From the NCBI GenBank assembly GCA_012932865.1, contig SAXG01000106.1:1-64000 (forward strand): a DNA stretch of 64,000 bases. The letters are read 5' to 3'. This stretch comes from Amylostereum areolatum. Its lineage: Eukaryota > Basidiomycota > Agaricomycetes > Russulales > Stereaceae. This document shows positions 30,886 through 42,900 of this stretch, in pieces (the first letter of the stretch is position 1; each line of letters starts with the position of its first letter). The translations under genes and the position numbers were made by a program. The notes beneath the pieces are model-generated. The model saw only the letters and a list, made by a program, of their open reading frames with translations, searched no databases and was not told the DNA's origin.

Positions 30886-32882
30886 CTGATGAAGCGGCAA
30901 CAACCTCAAATGCGGATCCAGTCAAGGAGATGTCGGTCCTGATCAACAAGATGAAGAAGTTGGGAAAGGAGAAGCATGAGGAGGCCGCGGCGATATTGAA
31001 GGATCTCGCTGGTGGTTTGGATTTTTAGAACACCCCCCAGTCGTGTCGTCTGTGGGTGGCAAAGGTTTTTCTATGGCATCGTCAAATCATTTCTCTGTAC
31101 TATCATCCATGCAATCCAGTGAGCGTGTCCTTCCAACCTGCTTGAAACTGTCAACGGTCACGAAGAATAGGCACACACCCTCCATATTGCTAGATGTCAA
31201 ACTGATTGGACAAGTCACTGGAAGAAAAATCAACGCTGAAGCACTGCTGGATAGCGGTGCTGAAGGTATTATCATTAACCGAAGATTTGCAGAAAAGAAA
31301 GGGCTCTCGTTAGATACCCTCAACCACCCGTTCCTTGTCCGCAATGTAGATGGTACGGAGAACATAATGGGATGGGTACGTCATTCGACTACCCAGCGTG
31401 TTCGCATCTACGCGCAATCCACAGAATCATATCATGAAGAAACAGCCGAATTCTTTGTCACAGACATCGGTGATCACGGCATGATCCTAGGAACTGACTG
31501 GTTGAAGGAGCATAACCCAGAAATCAACTGGGATGGAGAAGAAGTCGACATGACACGCTGCCCACCTACTTGCGTCCTACACAAACCTCCGGTCAAGAAG
31601 CTTTGCATCAAACCGGAACACCGGTCTGGGCCACAACCACCCATTGACGTCGTTGAAGCTGACGAGGTTGAAGTTGAAGAACCTCGTATCCACACGGTGA
31701 CCAACCACCCAAGCAACACGAAGTACGTGATCCCTGCCCGCCGTGTACAGCATGCTCGTGTTTGCTCTCCACGCCGTATACCTTCAGGTGCAAAGTGGTT
31801 CACAGAAGATGACGACGAGCAGTTGGACGTTGTCCTGGCTTCATGGACCCAAGATGGCCTATGTGCTGCGGGAGTTGTAAAGGAAGTCACCCTTGAACAA
31901 CTAGCACGAGAAGAACAGTCCAACGACCTCGCCATACGTGCCACCTTCACCAAGGCACAACAGCTTGCGGAACAGGCGGCTGATGTCAAGACAAAAACAT
32001 TTGAAGATATGGTCCCTGAGCAATATCGCTCGTTTAAGTCGGTGTTCGACAAAGCTACATCTGAACGTCTACCTAAGCGACGTCCCTGGGACCATGCTAT
32101 TGACCTGAAACCAGACTTCCAACCAAAGGCTTGCAAGGTGTATCCTTTGACCCCGTCCGAGCAGCAAGAGCTGGACAGCTTCCTCGATGAACATGTCAAG
32201 AAGGGGTAAATTCGCCCGTCGAAATCATCCATGGCGAGTCCCTTCTTCTTTGTCAAGAAAAAGGATGGGAAGCTTCATCCTGTACAGGACTATCAAGCGT
32301 TGAATAAAGGCACTGTCAAGAACAAATACCCGCTCCCACTCATCTCCAAGCTTGTCGACAAACTCAAGGGTGCCAAAGTCTTCTCCAAGATGGACGTCCG
32401 CTGGGGATGCAACAATGTCCGTATCAAGGAAGGAGACGAGTGGAAGGCCGCTTTCAAAATGAACCGCAGGCTGTACGAACCTCTGGTAATGTTCTTTGGC
32501 CTTATGAATTCTCCTGCAACGTTCCAGGCAATGATGAATGAACTTTTCAAGGATCTCATCGACGGTGGCAAGGTCGTCATTTACATGGACGACATCCTTG
32601 TCTTCACAGAGACACTCGAAGAACACCGTGAACTGATGACGCAGGTGCTGCAACACCTGAAGGACAATGACCTCTTTCTCAAGCCAGAGAAATGTATCTT
32701 CGAACAGGATTCTGTTGAGTACCTCGGCTTGATTATCTCGCACGACCAGATTGCTATGGACCCTGTCAAGGTAGTGGGCATCACTGAGTGGCCCACCCCT
32801 CGTAACATCAAGGATGTCCAGTCATTCCTTGGGTTTGGAAACTTCTACTGTCGCTTCATCAAGGACTTCTCCAAGGTTGCAC
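30886..32882 (+). pseudogene. C1 gag C-terminus, frameshift site and pol 5' part
   Basis: The Gag C-terminus (KEMSVLINKMKKLG...GLDF) stops at TAG 31026-31028. Pol begins in the -1 frame at the GATTTTT run, exactly as in family A. Protease motif LLDSGAEGIIINR near 31246-31285. Linker, then RT from about 32060 (FVKKKDGKL near 32249, YMDDILVF near 32582), up to CRFIKDFSKVA where F2 is inserted. A TAC-to-TAA change at 32207-32209 (KKG-stop-IRPSKS) and smaller changes inactivate it. Confidence 0.85.
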
Positions 32883-33354
32883 TGTTGAACAGACTTATCC
32901 AAGTCAGTGAGATGCTCAGTCAAAGGGATACTTTGAGTAATATATTATACCTTATCCAAGTCAGTGAGACGCTATAGTAAGGTATGTAAGCAAGAGAGAA
33001 ATAAGTAGAAGGTATAAAGGTTTGCTCACCTCAGTTGAAGGGATACTTCGAGTGAGGAGGCAGGACGAAATACGAGAGCCTTATATACCCAAACCGCTGT
33101 GCCATAAGAGCCAATCATAAAAGCCGTAAGAAAGTGGTGTCATAGTGTAGCATAATTAATCAGTGCCAAGAGTGCGCTCAGTCATCCACCACAGCTTTCA
33201 TGTGAAAGCGTACAGTAAGAATCACATGCTCCGCACAGCCTCGCACAGCCGATTCCATATTGTTCCGGTTCTTCCCAGAACCTTCCGTTCCTTTCCGTCA
33301 CATATTACATAATGTAGTTAAAGCTAGAGATCGTCCGCATTACTATCTTCAACA
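32883..33354 (-). mobile_element. F2, solo LTR in reverse orientation inside C1 pol
   Basis: 472 bp, the reverse complement of the F1 type, with a perfect target duplication tgcac (32878-32882 and 33355-33359). Removing it and one duplicate restores the RT/RNase H reading frame (KVA then RPLFELTKKD). Confidence 0.92.
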
Positions 33355-35422
33355 TGCACGCCCCCTGTTTGAACTGACCAAAAAGGACCATCCATGGAAC
33401 TGGACTGCAGAGTGTCAAGGCGCCTTTGCTGCCCTCAAAGCTGTGTTCACCTCATCCCCTGTCCTGATTCTCCCTAACCTGTCGAGACCGTACTTAGTAG
33501 AAGTCAATACCTCAGACTTCACAACCGGAGGCATCCTCTCGCAACGCGGCCAAGATGGTCACCTTCATCCTGTTGCCTACCTGTCTAAGTCGCTTACTGA
33601 ACCAAAACGCAACTACAACATCTACAACAAAGAACTGCTGGCAATCATTCGGGCACTTGAAGCTTGGTGGCACTATCTGGAAGGTGCAACTCATCCAGTT
33701 GAGATTTGGACAGACCACAAGAACCTGGAGTACTTCAAGGAAGCACAAAAGCTGAGTCGTCGGCAGGCCCGCTGGGCGTTATTCCTCACGTGCTTCGATT
33801 TCACACTAACGCACAAGCCGGGCCTTCACCATCGACCAGATCCATTGTCCAGATGCCCTGACCTTAAAGAGGGGGTCGAGAATGACAACAAGGAACGTGT
33901 CCTCCTAGATCCCAAGTACTTCCGTATCCGCGCTACTCGGTCGCGCACTGTAACCACCATAGGCGACACTGACCTATGCCGACGCATCCGAGATGCACGC
34001 ACCAAAGACGCTAAAGTTGTACAAGCCATAGATGCTATCCTTCGCAACGGGCCACGATCACTTGTTAAGGACCTTCAAGAATGGAACCTGGAAGACGGGA
34101 TGATTCTGTTCAGAGGGAAGGTCTATGTACCTGCAGACATTGAGCTACATCGTGACATTGTCAAGTCATTCCACGACTCACCAATGGCAGGACATCCAGG
34201 TCGCCACAAGATGTATGAACTCCTCAGCCGAGAATACTGGTGGCCAGGGATGTTGGTCTTTGTACGTGACTATGTTGAAGGATGCGCTGTTTGCCAAGCG
34301 ACCAAGAACCGTCCCCAGCACCCCCATGTCGACATGATCCCTAACGCCGTCCCAGAACGCCCATTCGAGGTGATCACAACCGACTTTGTCACTGATCTGC
34401 CTCCCTCGGATGGATACGATGCTATCTGCATGATTGTAGACCGCCTCTCCAAGGCCATCTGCATTGCACCGTGCACCAAAAAAATCGACAGCAATGGCAC
34501 CGTCAACATCTTGCTGGACCGCGTGTGGCGATACTACGGGCTGTGGAAACAGATGATCTCCGACCGTGGCCCACAGTATGCAAGCAAGGTTATGCAGGAG
34601 ACTTGCGCCAAACTCGGAATCAAGGCTTCAATGAGCACAGCGTACCACCCTCAAACGGATGGTGAAAGTGAATAGGCAAACCAAGAGTTCGAGCAGTACC
34701 TTCGGGCATTCTGCAACTATCAGCAGGACAACTGGGTGAAGTACCTCCCCTTTGTCGAATTTTCACACAACATTTGTGTCCATTCAGCTACAGGTCGCGC
34801 CCCATTCGAGCTGCTTTACGGTTTCCTACCGACAATGATCCCCTCCGTCAACCCCATCTCCAAGAACCTTGCCGTCGAAGAATGCTTCCAGCACCTTGAA
34901 GAAATACGCAAGGAATCACAGGCCAGTCTTGAAACGGCACGCAACCTGATGAAGCGCTACAATGGCGACTCGACACAGGAAGGAGTGTGTTTTGAAGTTG
35001 GTGACAAAGTCTGGCTGGATGGTAAGAACCTGAAGACCACACGTCCAAAAGCTAAGCTCGCAGCAAAATGACATGGCCCATTCACCATCACTGACGTCCT
35101 CGGACCAGTGACTTACTGCCTTCAACTCCCCCCTAAATGGTGTATCCACCCTGTCTTCCATGCCTCGCTTCTCTCAGCGTACAAAGAGACGGATGCCCAT
35201 GGCCCCTACTTCCCTCAACCGCCTCCAGAACTGATTGATGAAGACAAGGAGTACGAGATTGAAGCCATCCTTGACTCACGACCCACACGCAACAAACACG
35301 GCATTGAATACCTCGTCAAATGGCTCCCTGACTCTGAGAACGAATGGAGACCGGCCTCTACATTAACGCATGCCAAGGATGCTATCGCTGAGTTCCACCG
35401 CCTTCGTCCCAATGCCCCGTGA
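33355..35422 (+). pseudogene. C1 pol 3' part: RNase H, integrase, chromodomain
   Basis: RNase H (VNTSDFTTGG near 33502, DHKNLEYF). Integrase zinc finger (GHPGRHKMYEL...CAVCQ) near 34190-34300. Catalytic core with TTDFVTDL, ISDRGPQY and HPQTDGESE. GPY/F-like module, then chromodomain (EYEIEAILDSRPTRNKHGIEY). Stops at 34673-34675 and near 35069 (CGA to TGA), and a small deletion removes part of the GYPDSEN chromodomain motif. Ends at TGA 35420-35422. Confidence 0.85.
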
Positions 35423-35522
35423 TCACTAAAATCATTGGGTCTGACCCAGGCCGAATTTCTTGCATCCACGATGGACGATGAACTTGTGCTCCCGGCGAAA
35501 GTGTGCCTTAAAGAGGGGGTAA

Positions 35523-35860
35523 TGTCACGGATCGCCTCAATCCTTTCCCTTTTCATTGCATCGCGTTCAGTCACATGATTACATTTCCCATCACATGATG
35601 TCGTCAGCCTGACTCCTCTTATCTTTCCATCTATGACATCATCGCTCCGGACCACATCCTCCCCCTTCCTTTTTCTTATTGTTCTCTCCCGCTCGCACCA
35701 TTCTTGCATCATCAATCCTGTACATATATAAGGCTCTCCTCTGCGCCCCTTTTTCTTAGATCGTCCTCTTCATTCCCCACGTACTGCTTCGGCCCTACAC
35801 CTGGACTTGGACCCTCTCCTGTCAATCCATCCTCTTTTCTCTCTCTCTTTGGGTGACTTG
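35523..35860 (+). repeat. C1 3' LTR, truncated at its 3' end
   Basis: First 338 bases of a family C LTR, preceded by aaagagggggtaa. It ends abruptly at gggtgacttg, where sequence of the inverted copy C2 begins. About a dozen substitutions separate it from the C1 5' LTR. Confidence 0.85.
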
Positions 35861-37388
35861 CGACACGTTCGTTGTGTGCAAGAGTGATCCTGTAGAATGT
35901 GTCTGCAGCGACCTCGAGTTCTTTGTCTAAGAGGAATGGTTTTTCACCTGTGGCCCAGGTCCAACGATCAACGTCTGTGTCGTAGAAGCTGGGATACCAC
36001 TCTACAACTGTGTGTCCGTTCTTCTTGTAGGCGTACCACTTCTTTGTACGCTCGTCGAATCTGATACCAAGCGGAATAGACCAAGGCTGGTCTCGTCGCG
36101 GTGGAGGTGGAGGGGAGCCTTCTTCTTGAGGAGCAGTGGCGACTTCTTCTCGTTTGGGGGTCTGGGGGTTATAGATACGGTCGTGCTCCTGCGCCGCAAC
36201 GTCGATATCAGTCTGTTCGACGTAAGGGAAACCTTCCTCGTCATTGAAGTACCACTGGGCAGTGACTCCGTCGTCGTGTGTCCAATGTACGGTTCGTCGT
36301 CCCGAGGGTGAGGGCGTAGTACTCGCCTGGGTTAGCTCCACGAGTGAAGCCGAGAGGGAAGTCTGGAGTGGTGGCACGGGGGGAGGATTTAGAAGCGATG
36401 GTGGTGTCTAGAAAAAGTCCGCCGCGATGGGGCAACGGCCTAAGAGGCGAGCGGTGAGGTAGGAGGCCTTGAGAGCCTGGCAGATCTTGTGCTGATGACG
36501 ACGCTGTTGCAGCTCCTTGCAGCTGGTGATCGTTCAACGGAGTGGTGGTGGTGGAGTAGATTCGGGCGTAGGGAGGGCAAAGTTATAGACGGTGGGGAAG
36601 CTTTGACGGATGAGTGATGGTGGCAGATGGGTGTTGGAACAGGTGTGCCAGGTGGGGGAATGGATGGAGAACTCGAAGCGGTTCTGATCTATATCGAAGT
36701 GCACAACAACGCGAGTGTAGAGGCAGAGGATCGTCTGCCTACTGTGACCGTGGTTCCAGCGCCACTCGTAAATGCGGCAGTTGACACCGTGGACTTTCCA
36801 GGTGTGCTCTTTGCAGAGGAGCTCAAGGGCACGTAGGCGATTGACAGTGACGGCGTCTTCTCGAGGCCAAGGGAAAGGAGCGTTGCGGTTGGAGTTGAAG
36901 GTTTGGAGGTTGAATGCGATGAAGATCGGTTGATCGAGTGGTTCCAGGATGGGGGATTTAATGTCGTAAAGACGGCAAGGGATGTGGTGAAGTGGGTGTG
37001 GGGGAGATCGTCCTAGTGTTAGGGATTGGTCTAGCGACTGGCAGATCACCCAAGTCACCCAAAGAGAGAGAGAAAAGAGGATGGATTGGCAGGAGAGGGT
37101 CCAAGTCCAGGCATAGGGTCGAAGCAGTACGTGGGGAACGAAGAGGACGATCTAAGGAAAAGGGACGCAGAGGAGAGCCTTATATATGTACGGGATTGAT
37201 GATGCGAGAATGGTGCGAGCGGGAGAGAACAATAAGAAAAAGGAAGGGGGAGGATGTGGTCCGGAGCAATGATGTCATAGATGGAAAGATAAGAGGAGTC
37301 AGGCTGACGACATCATGTGATGGGAAATGTAATCATGTGACTGAACACGATGCAACGAAAAGGGAAAGGATTGAGGTGATCCGTGACA
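35861..37388 (-). mobile_element. C2, inverted copy of the first 1.5 kb of C1
   Basis: Reverse complement of 25446 to about 26978 (5' LTR, primer site, gag ORF1 and the start of ORF2), almost base for base. It shares the unusual TGA in ORF1 and the two-base insertion after the TAG. It differs by a 2-bp deletion near 36300 and a few substitutions. Its outer end (ccgtgaca at 37388) is followed by gcaag, which does not match the left flank of C1, so this is not an ordinary integration. Confidence 0.88.
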
Positions 37389-37414
37389 GCAAGGGGGAAT
37401 GAGGCCCTCCCTGC

Positions 37415-38266
37415 TCAACCTCGCCGAGGTCTCTTCCTGGGGGGAGCAGGGCTCGGTGAGGCCTTGCGTTTGAACCGGGTTCTTGGTCCGACCTCGGCGT
37501 GTGCAGGCGGTGGCTGGCGGGAAGGCACAGCTTTTGGCTTGGGTTTGGGCTTGGGCTTGGGCTTGGGCTTGGCAGGTGAGGGAACTGGGGCCTGCGACTC
37601 AGGGGAGGGTTGGGGCAGACGTCGGTGAATGGGAACCATCCTGGCCTTGGGGCGACCTCGTTTGGGAGGGGCGGGCGGCTCAGCAGTGGGCTCCGCGGTG
37701 GCCTCGGCGGCGGCGGGCACACCGGCGGTAGGCTCACCGGCGGCAGGGACCTCCAGCTCCACGACGTCATTGGTCGCCTTCCGTCGAGCACGAGTCTGTC
37801 GCCGAGGCAATGGATCCTCCTCGGCAGGGTCTTCGTCTTCACCGGTATCTTCACCAGTGTCCACACTGGTATCTTCATCTGACGACTGCACTGCCCTTTT
37901 CCTCTTCTGCCCTGCACCCCCTCTTTTTGCCTTTGGCTTTTTGGGCGCGGCTGCCATGCCTTGTTTTGCAGGTGCTTTCTTCCTCTTTGTCATTGGGCCG
38001 GCACCTGCCACCCTCTGCGCAACCAGTGGCTGAGCATTGAGGGACAAGGCAAAGGAGACAGCCAGAGGCCTCGGCGCCGGTGAAGGATTCGTCGCTCCGG
38101 TGAGCAGCTCATGCATGGTCGGCATGATCGGCAAAGGAGGCTGCACCATGATGTCCTCTCTGTTGCTGTCACCATTCTCCCGCTCAACCGAGGGTCTTCC
38201 CTCAACGGTGGCCTGGTCGTCATCATCATCATCTTGACTGCCTCGCCAAGCCGCCTTCCTCACCTC
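37415..38266 (-). CDS. Basic, low-complexity protein of unknown function with an AT-hook-like motif
   Basis: Minus-strand exon of 284 codons starting after an AG acceptor at 38267-38268 (caactag); the upstream exons are not resolved. It opens with an Asp run (QDDDDDDQA), then Lys/Arg-rich segments (KRKKAPAKQG), a Glu/Asp-rich part (DTGEDTGEDEDPAEED), an AT-hook-like PPKRGRPKAR, a KPKPKPKP repeat, and a basic end PPRKRPRRG. The pattern suggests a nuclear, nucleic-acid-associated protein, but no family is recognised. Its stop lies 27 bases from the C2 end. Confidence 0.45.
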   Translation of the reverse strand, partial: EVRKAAWRGSQDDDDDDQATVEGRPSVERENGDSNREDIMVQPPLPIMPTMHELLTGATNPSPAPRPLAVSFALSLNAQPLVAQRVAGAGPMTKRKKAPAKQGMAAAPKKPKAKRGGAGQKRKRAVQSSDEDTSVDTGEDTGEDEDPAEEDPLPRRQTRARRKATNDVVELEVPAAGEPTAGVPAAAEATAEPTAEPPAPPKRGRPKARMVPIHRRLPQPSPESQAPVPSPAKPKPKPKPKPKPKAVPSRQPPPAHAEVGPRTRFKRKASPSPAPPRKRPRRG

Positions 38267-38315
38267 CTAGTTGGACCTGACCTGGTCATGAGCCTGAGCC
38301 TCTCGCCGAAGCTGG

Positions 38316-38552
38316 GTGAAGAAGTTCGGGCAGGAGATTCTCGACATCATCCACGCCATATACAGTCCACCACTGCCTCCAGTGTCAAGCGTCTTGATGT
38401 CCGTTGACCAAGTCAATGTATCTCCGGGCGACTCTATACAAGAGCCAGTGACACGCTCTCGGACTCGCTGCCCTCAAACATGTGGTGTTTGCCATCAGAT
38501 GGGCCATAATAGTACATCGCAATGTATTCTTACTCCAGTTCTAGTTAGCTAA
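38316..38552 (+). CDS. Possible 3' exon with a zinc knuckle
   Basis: Short plus-strand open stretch ending in CGVCHQMGHNSTSQC (C-x2-C-x4-H-x5-C) and TAG. Such knuckles with a GHN core end some MULE-type transposases and related proteins. No upstream exon was found, and the stretch is antisense to the upstream part of the 37415-38266 gene. Tentative. Confidence 0.25.
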   Translation: MKKFGQEILDIIHAIYSPPLPPVSSVLMSVDQVNVSPGDSIQEPVTRSRTRCPQTCGVCHQMGHNSTSQCILTPVLVS

Positions 38553-38879
38553 CTTCAATTCAGAGAGCAACGCACTCTGCCCAGTCAAGCCCAGTGAGAA
38601 GTCCGTCGAGAGGGAGCGAGAGAAGCTGAGAAAGAGCGATAAGACAGAGCTCTTCATGAGTACCAAAACCCGTGAGTACCCATTCAAGTACTCGTCAGGC
38701 ACATCTGTGGGTATCGGCATCCGCGGATACGAGTATCCATCGCCGAAATACCCGTGAGAGTACGAGTAGGCCATTTCGGACAACGGGTAACCCATGAAGG
38801 CACCTGTTGAATACCCATGGCCAGCCGGTGTGCCGGTCCAGGTACTCTGATTGGTTGCCGCGTCATCAGACCCGTGGGA

Positions 38880-39480
38880 TATCTGGGTTTTGGTGACTCG
38901 TCACCTTTCTTTTCTTCCTCATCCTCATCCTCATCATCCGCCGCCATCGCCGCCACCGCCTCCACCGCCTCCACCGCCTTCCTCGCCCTCCTTCCTTGCT
39001 TCGGCGGTGGCGGCGTCACTCACAGTGACGACACCGTCGCCGCTCCCGCCCTCACTCTTGCCCATGCCCACACACCCACGTGCCGCCTGCCCTCCCTCCA
39101 CGCCCGCCTTCCTCCCCCCTTAACGTCCACGCCCGCGCTCGCTCAAGCTGTCCGCGCCCGCGCACGCTCAAGCTGTCCGCGCCCACGTGCTCAAGCCGCC
39201 CGCGGCCGCGGCCGCGCCCTCGAACCGTCCACGCCTGTGCCCTCAAGCTGTTCGCGCCCTCAACCACCGCGCCTGCGCCTCCTCAAACTGCCCGCGTCCG
39301 CGCCCTCGAGCTGCCTGCATCCGCGCCCTCAAGCCACCCGCGCCCTCAAGCCACCCGCGCCCTCAAGCCGCCCATGTCCACGCCCTCGAGCCGCCCACAC
39401 CTCGCGTGTCCTCGCCACCTGCCGCCACCGCCGCCTCTGCTGCCTCTGCCCCCGTTGCCTCTGCCCCCGTTGCCTCTGCC
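38880..39480 (+). repeat. GC-rich low-complexity and minisatellite-like stretch inside the hAT element
   Basis: Starts with cctcatcctcatc and ccgccaccgcctcc runs. It becomes drifting copies of ccctcaagccgcccgcg (39120-39400), then of gcctctgcccccgtt, in which A2 is inserted and which continues at 46580-46630. Open frames here encode only Pro/Ala/Ser/Leu and are not called as genes. Confidence 0.7.
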
Positions 39481-39900
39481 TGTCAGAAATGCAGTTTATG
39501 AGACCGATGAACCGCCTAAGTCGCGACGATGGGAGGAGCGAGAAGAAAATAGATTCGAGAGTGCCGGGGTCTAGGGTAGTGCAACGTGCGCTACAGTACC
39601 GTATGACGAGATGGACAGTCTAGGGAAAAGGGAAGAGAAACACTGTCCTTATATACAAGTGGGTACGATGGTGCGATGTGATGCAATAGTGGTGCGAGCG
39701 GGGGGAACAATAAGAAAGGAGTCATGGGGCGGAGGACGAAGGTCCGGAGCAGTGATGTCATAGATAAGGATGCGGAACCCCGCTCGGAAGTCCGGGCAAT
39801 GACGTCGTTGAAGCATGTGATGCAAGGGAAAGTCATGTGCCGTGACACGTCGCGTGTACGAGGTCTGCAAACGAAGAGAGAAATGGAGCGATCCGTGACA
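39481..39900 (-). repeat. A2 3' LTR
   Basis: 420 bp, TGTCAGAAAT at its left and ATCCGTGACA at its right on the plus strand. It is followed by the complement of the polypurine tract. Confidence 0.93.
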
Positions 39901-42900
39901 TTACCCCCCCTTTAAGACGCGCTTTCGCCTGGAGCGCAATGTCATCTGCAAGGGTAGATGCGAGGAAATCGTCAAAGGAGATGCTGAGGGAATGCACAGG
40001 GCGGGGCACATTTGGATGGCGTTTGTGGAAGGCGTCGATCATGTCGGTGACTTTTGAGAGCGAGGAGCGAGGGAGCCAGGTATTCTCGGAGTCAGGATAG
40101 CCTGCCCACTTGACGAGGTATTGTATGCCTTTCTTGTTGCGGGTCGGCTTCGAGTCGATGATGTCTTCAACGTCATATTCTTCTTCGTCATCAACGAGGT
40201 CAGGCGGCGGTTGTTCATAGTTTGGACCGTGTGCCGTTGTCTCCTTGTACGCGGTGAGCAGCGAAGCATGGAAGACTGGGTGGATTCTCCACGTCTTCGG
40301 CAGCTTCAGGCGGTAGTTCACTGGGCTAACGATGTCAACGATCTCGAAGGGTCCAAATCGTTTGGCAGCAAGCTTAGCTTTCGGCCTCGTCGTCTTCAGG
40401 TTTTTGCCTTCGAGCCAGACCTTGTCTCCGACAGCGAACAGTGTCGATTTGCTGATTGTGTCGCCGTTGTAGTGCTTCATTAAGTCGGATGCGAGGGCAA
40501 GGCTGGCCTTAATCTCCTGTCGGACTTCTTCCAGTTGACGGAGGCGTTCTTCAACTGCAGGGACCTTTGAGGACGGATTTACGGATGGGTACATCTTGGG
40601 GAGGAAGCCGTAGAGGACTTCAAAGGGGGCCTTTCCAGTAGCTGCATGGGTGCGGGAGTTGTGAGAAAACTCGAAGAAGGGCAGCCACTTCACCCAGTCA
40701 TCTTGACGGTAGTTGCAGAATACTCGCAGAAACTGCTCAAGGTTCTGGTTTTCGCGTTCGGTCTGGCCATCTGTCTGTGGGTGGTACGCTGTGCTGAGGG
40801 CAGACTTGATCCCGAGCTTCTCGTTGAGTGTACGCATTACCTGCCCCGCAAATTGGGGTCCACGATCCGAGATGATCTTGTCCGCCAAGCCGTAATGTCG
40901 GTATACCTTATCGAAGAGAATGTCGGCCGTGCCATCGCTGGTGATCTTCTTTGTACATGGGGTGGTAACCACCATTTTGGTGAGGCGATCAGCCACGACA
41001 TTGACGGCATTATAGCCTTCGCAGTCAGGGAGCTCGACAATGAAGTCGGTAGAGATGACGCCAAATGGTCGGTCGGGTACTTCGTTCGGGATCATGTCAA
41101 CGTGGGGTCGGCTGCTCTGTGTCTTTGTCGACTGGCAGGTTGCGCATCCTGCTACGAAGTCGCGGACGAAGACAGATATGCCAGGCCACCAATATTCACG
41201 ACTCACAAGTTCGTAAGTCTTGAAGCGACCAGGGTGTCCAGCCAGGGGCGATTCATGGTACATTTTGACAATGTCGTGTCGCAACTCGTCGTCTGCAGGG
41301 ACATATACCTTTCCTCTAAACAGGACCAGGCCTTCTTCATAGTTCCACTCTTGAAGGTTCTTGACGAGTGTACGTGGTCCATTCCGTAAGATGGCATCCA
41401 GAGCTTGAACGACCTCGATGTCCTTGGTCTTGCAGTCGCGGATACGTCGTCGGAGTTCGACATCGCCGAGGGAGGTTACTGCTCCTGGCCTTGTTGCACG
41501 TATCTGGAAGTACTTGGGGTCGAGCAAGATATGCTCCTTGTTGTCATTCTCAATGCCCTGCTTGTGATCGGGTTGTCGGGACATTGGGTCTGGGCGATGG
41601 GATACTCCTGGTTTGTGAACGAGCGCGAAGTCAAATCGAGTGAGGAATAGAGCCCAACGTGCCTGTCGGCAGCTCAGCTTCTGTGCCGTCTTGAAGTGCT
41701 CCAGGTTCTTGTGGTCTGTCCAGATTTCGACGGTGTCGGGGGCGCCTTCGAGGTAGTGGCACCAGGCTTTGAGCGCACGGATGATCGCGAGTAGCTCCTT
41801 GTCGTAGATGTCGTAGTTGCGTTCTGGTTCTGATAGGGCCTTGGACAGATACACCACTGGATGCCAGTGACCGTCGTCACCTTTCTGCGAGAGTATACCT
41901 CCAGTAGCAAAGTCCGAGGCGTCAACTTCGACGAGGTAGGGTTTCCTTGGATCAGGCATAACTAAGACAGGGGAGGAGGTGAACGCAGCTTTAAGTGCGT
42001 TAAACGCCGTCTGGCATTCCGTCGACCAATTCCATGTGCAGTCCTTCCTTGTCAGGTCGAACAGAGGTCGTGCGATCTTGGAGAAATCCTTGATGAAGCG
42101 TCGGTAGAAATTACCAAATCCGAGGAAGGATTGTACATCCTTGACCATCCGGGGTGTCGGCCAGTCCTGGATACCAGCTACCTTGACGGGGTCCATGGCA
42201 ATCTTGTCGTGTGAGATAATGAGTCCGAGGTATTCAACGGAGTCCTGCTCGAAGACGCATTTCTCTGGCTTAAGGAACAGGTCATTGTCTTGTAGGCGTT
42301 GGAGAACCTGTCGCACTATGGCACAATGTTCCTCCATAGTTCGAGTGAATACGAGGATGTCGTCCATGTAGATGATGACTTTGCCCGAGTCGATAAGATC
42401 CTTGAAAAGTTCGTTCATCATTGCCTGGAACGTCGCGGGGGAGTTCATAAGGCCGAAGAACATCACCGTAGGTTCAAAGAGGCCACGATTTGTCTTGAAC
42501 GCAGCCTTCCACTCGTCGCCTTCCTTGATGCGGACATTGTTGTACCCCCAGCGGACGTCCATCTTGGAGAAGATCTTTGCACCTTTGAGGCGGTCAACAA
42601 TTTCTGAGATCAGCGGCAAGGGGTACTCGTTTTTGATGGTACCCTTGTTCAGCTCTCGATAGTCCTGTACAGGCCGCAGCTTCCCATCTTTCTTTTTGAC
42701 GAAGAAGAACGGACTTGCCTGCGGTGATTTCGATGGGCGAATGTAGCCCTTCTTCAGGTGGTCGTCGAGGAAGGTATCGAGCTCGATCTGCTCGGAGGGG
42801 GAGAGCGGGTAGATCTTGCAGGGCTTGGGTTCGAAGCCGTCCTTCATGTCGATGGCATGATCCCATGGTCGCCGGTCGGGTAGTCGTTCGGAGGTTTTCT

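Larger units (their letters stand above)
25446..35860 (+). mobile_element. C1, family C Ty3/Gypsy element with three later insertions
   Basis: 5' LTR 25446-25817, gag, pol with chromodomain, and a 3' LTR that begins at 35523 and breaks off after 338 of 372 bp. Inside lie E2, a 2.4-kb unknown insert and F2. Pol has stops at 32207, 34673 and 35069. No target duplication can be paired because the right side is fused to the inverted copy C2. Confidence 0.9.

Noticed and set aside
38817..39623. 268-codon open frame across the hAT/A2 border
   Set aside because: Low-complexity Pro/Ala/Ser sequence that runs into the antisense strand of the A2 LTR.
40646..41389. 247-codon plus-strand frame
   Set aside because: Antisense shadow of the A2 integrase; the same shadow occurs opposite A1 integrase (9543-10037).
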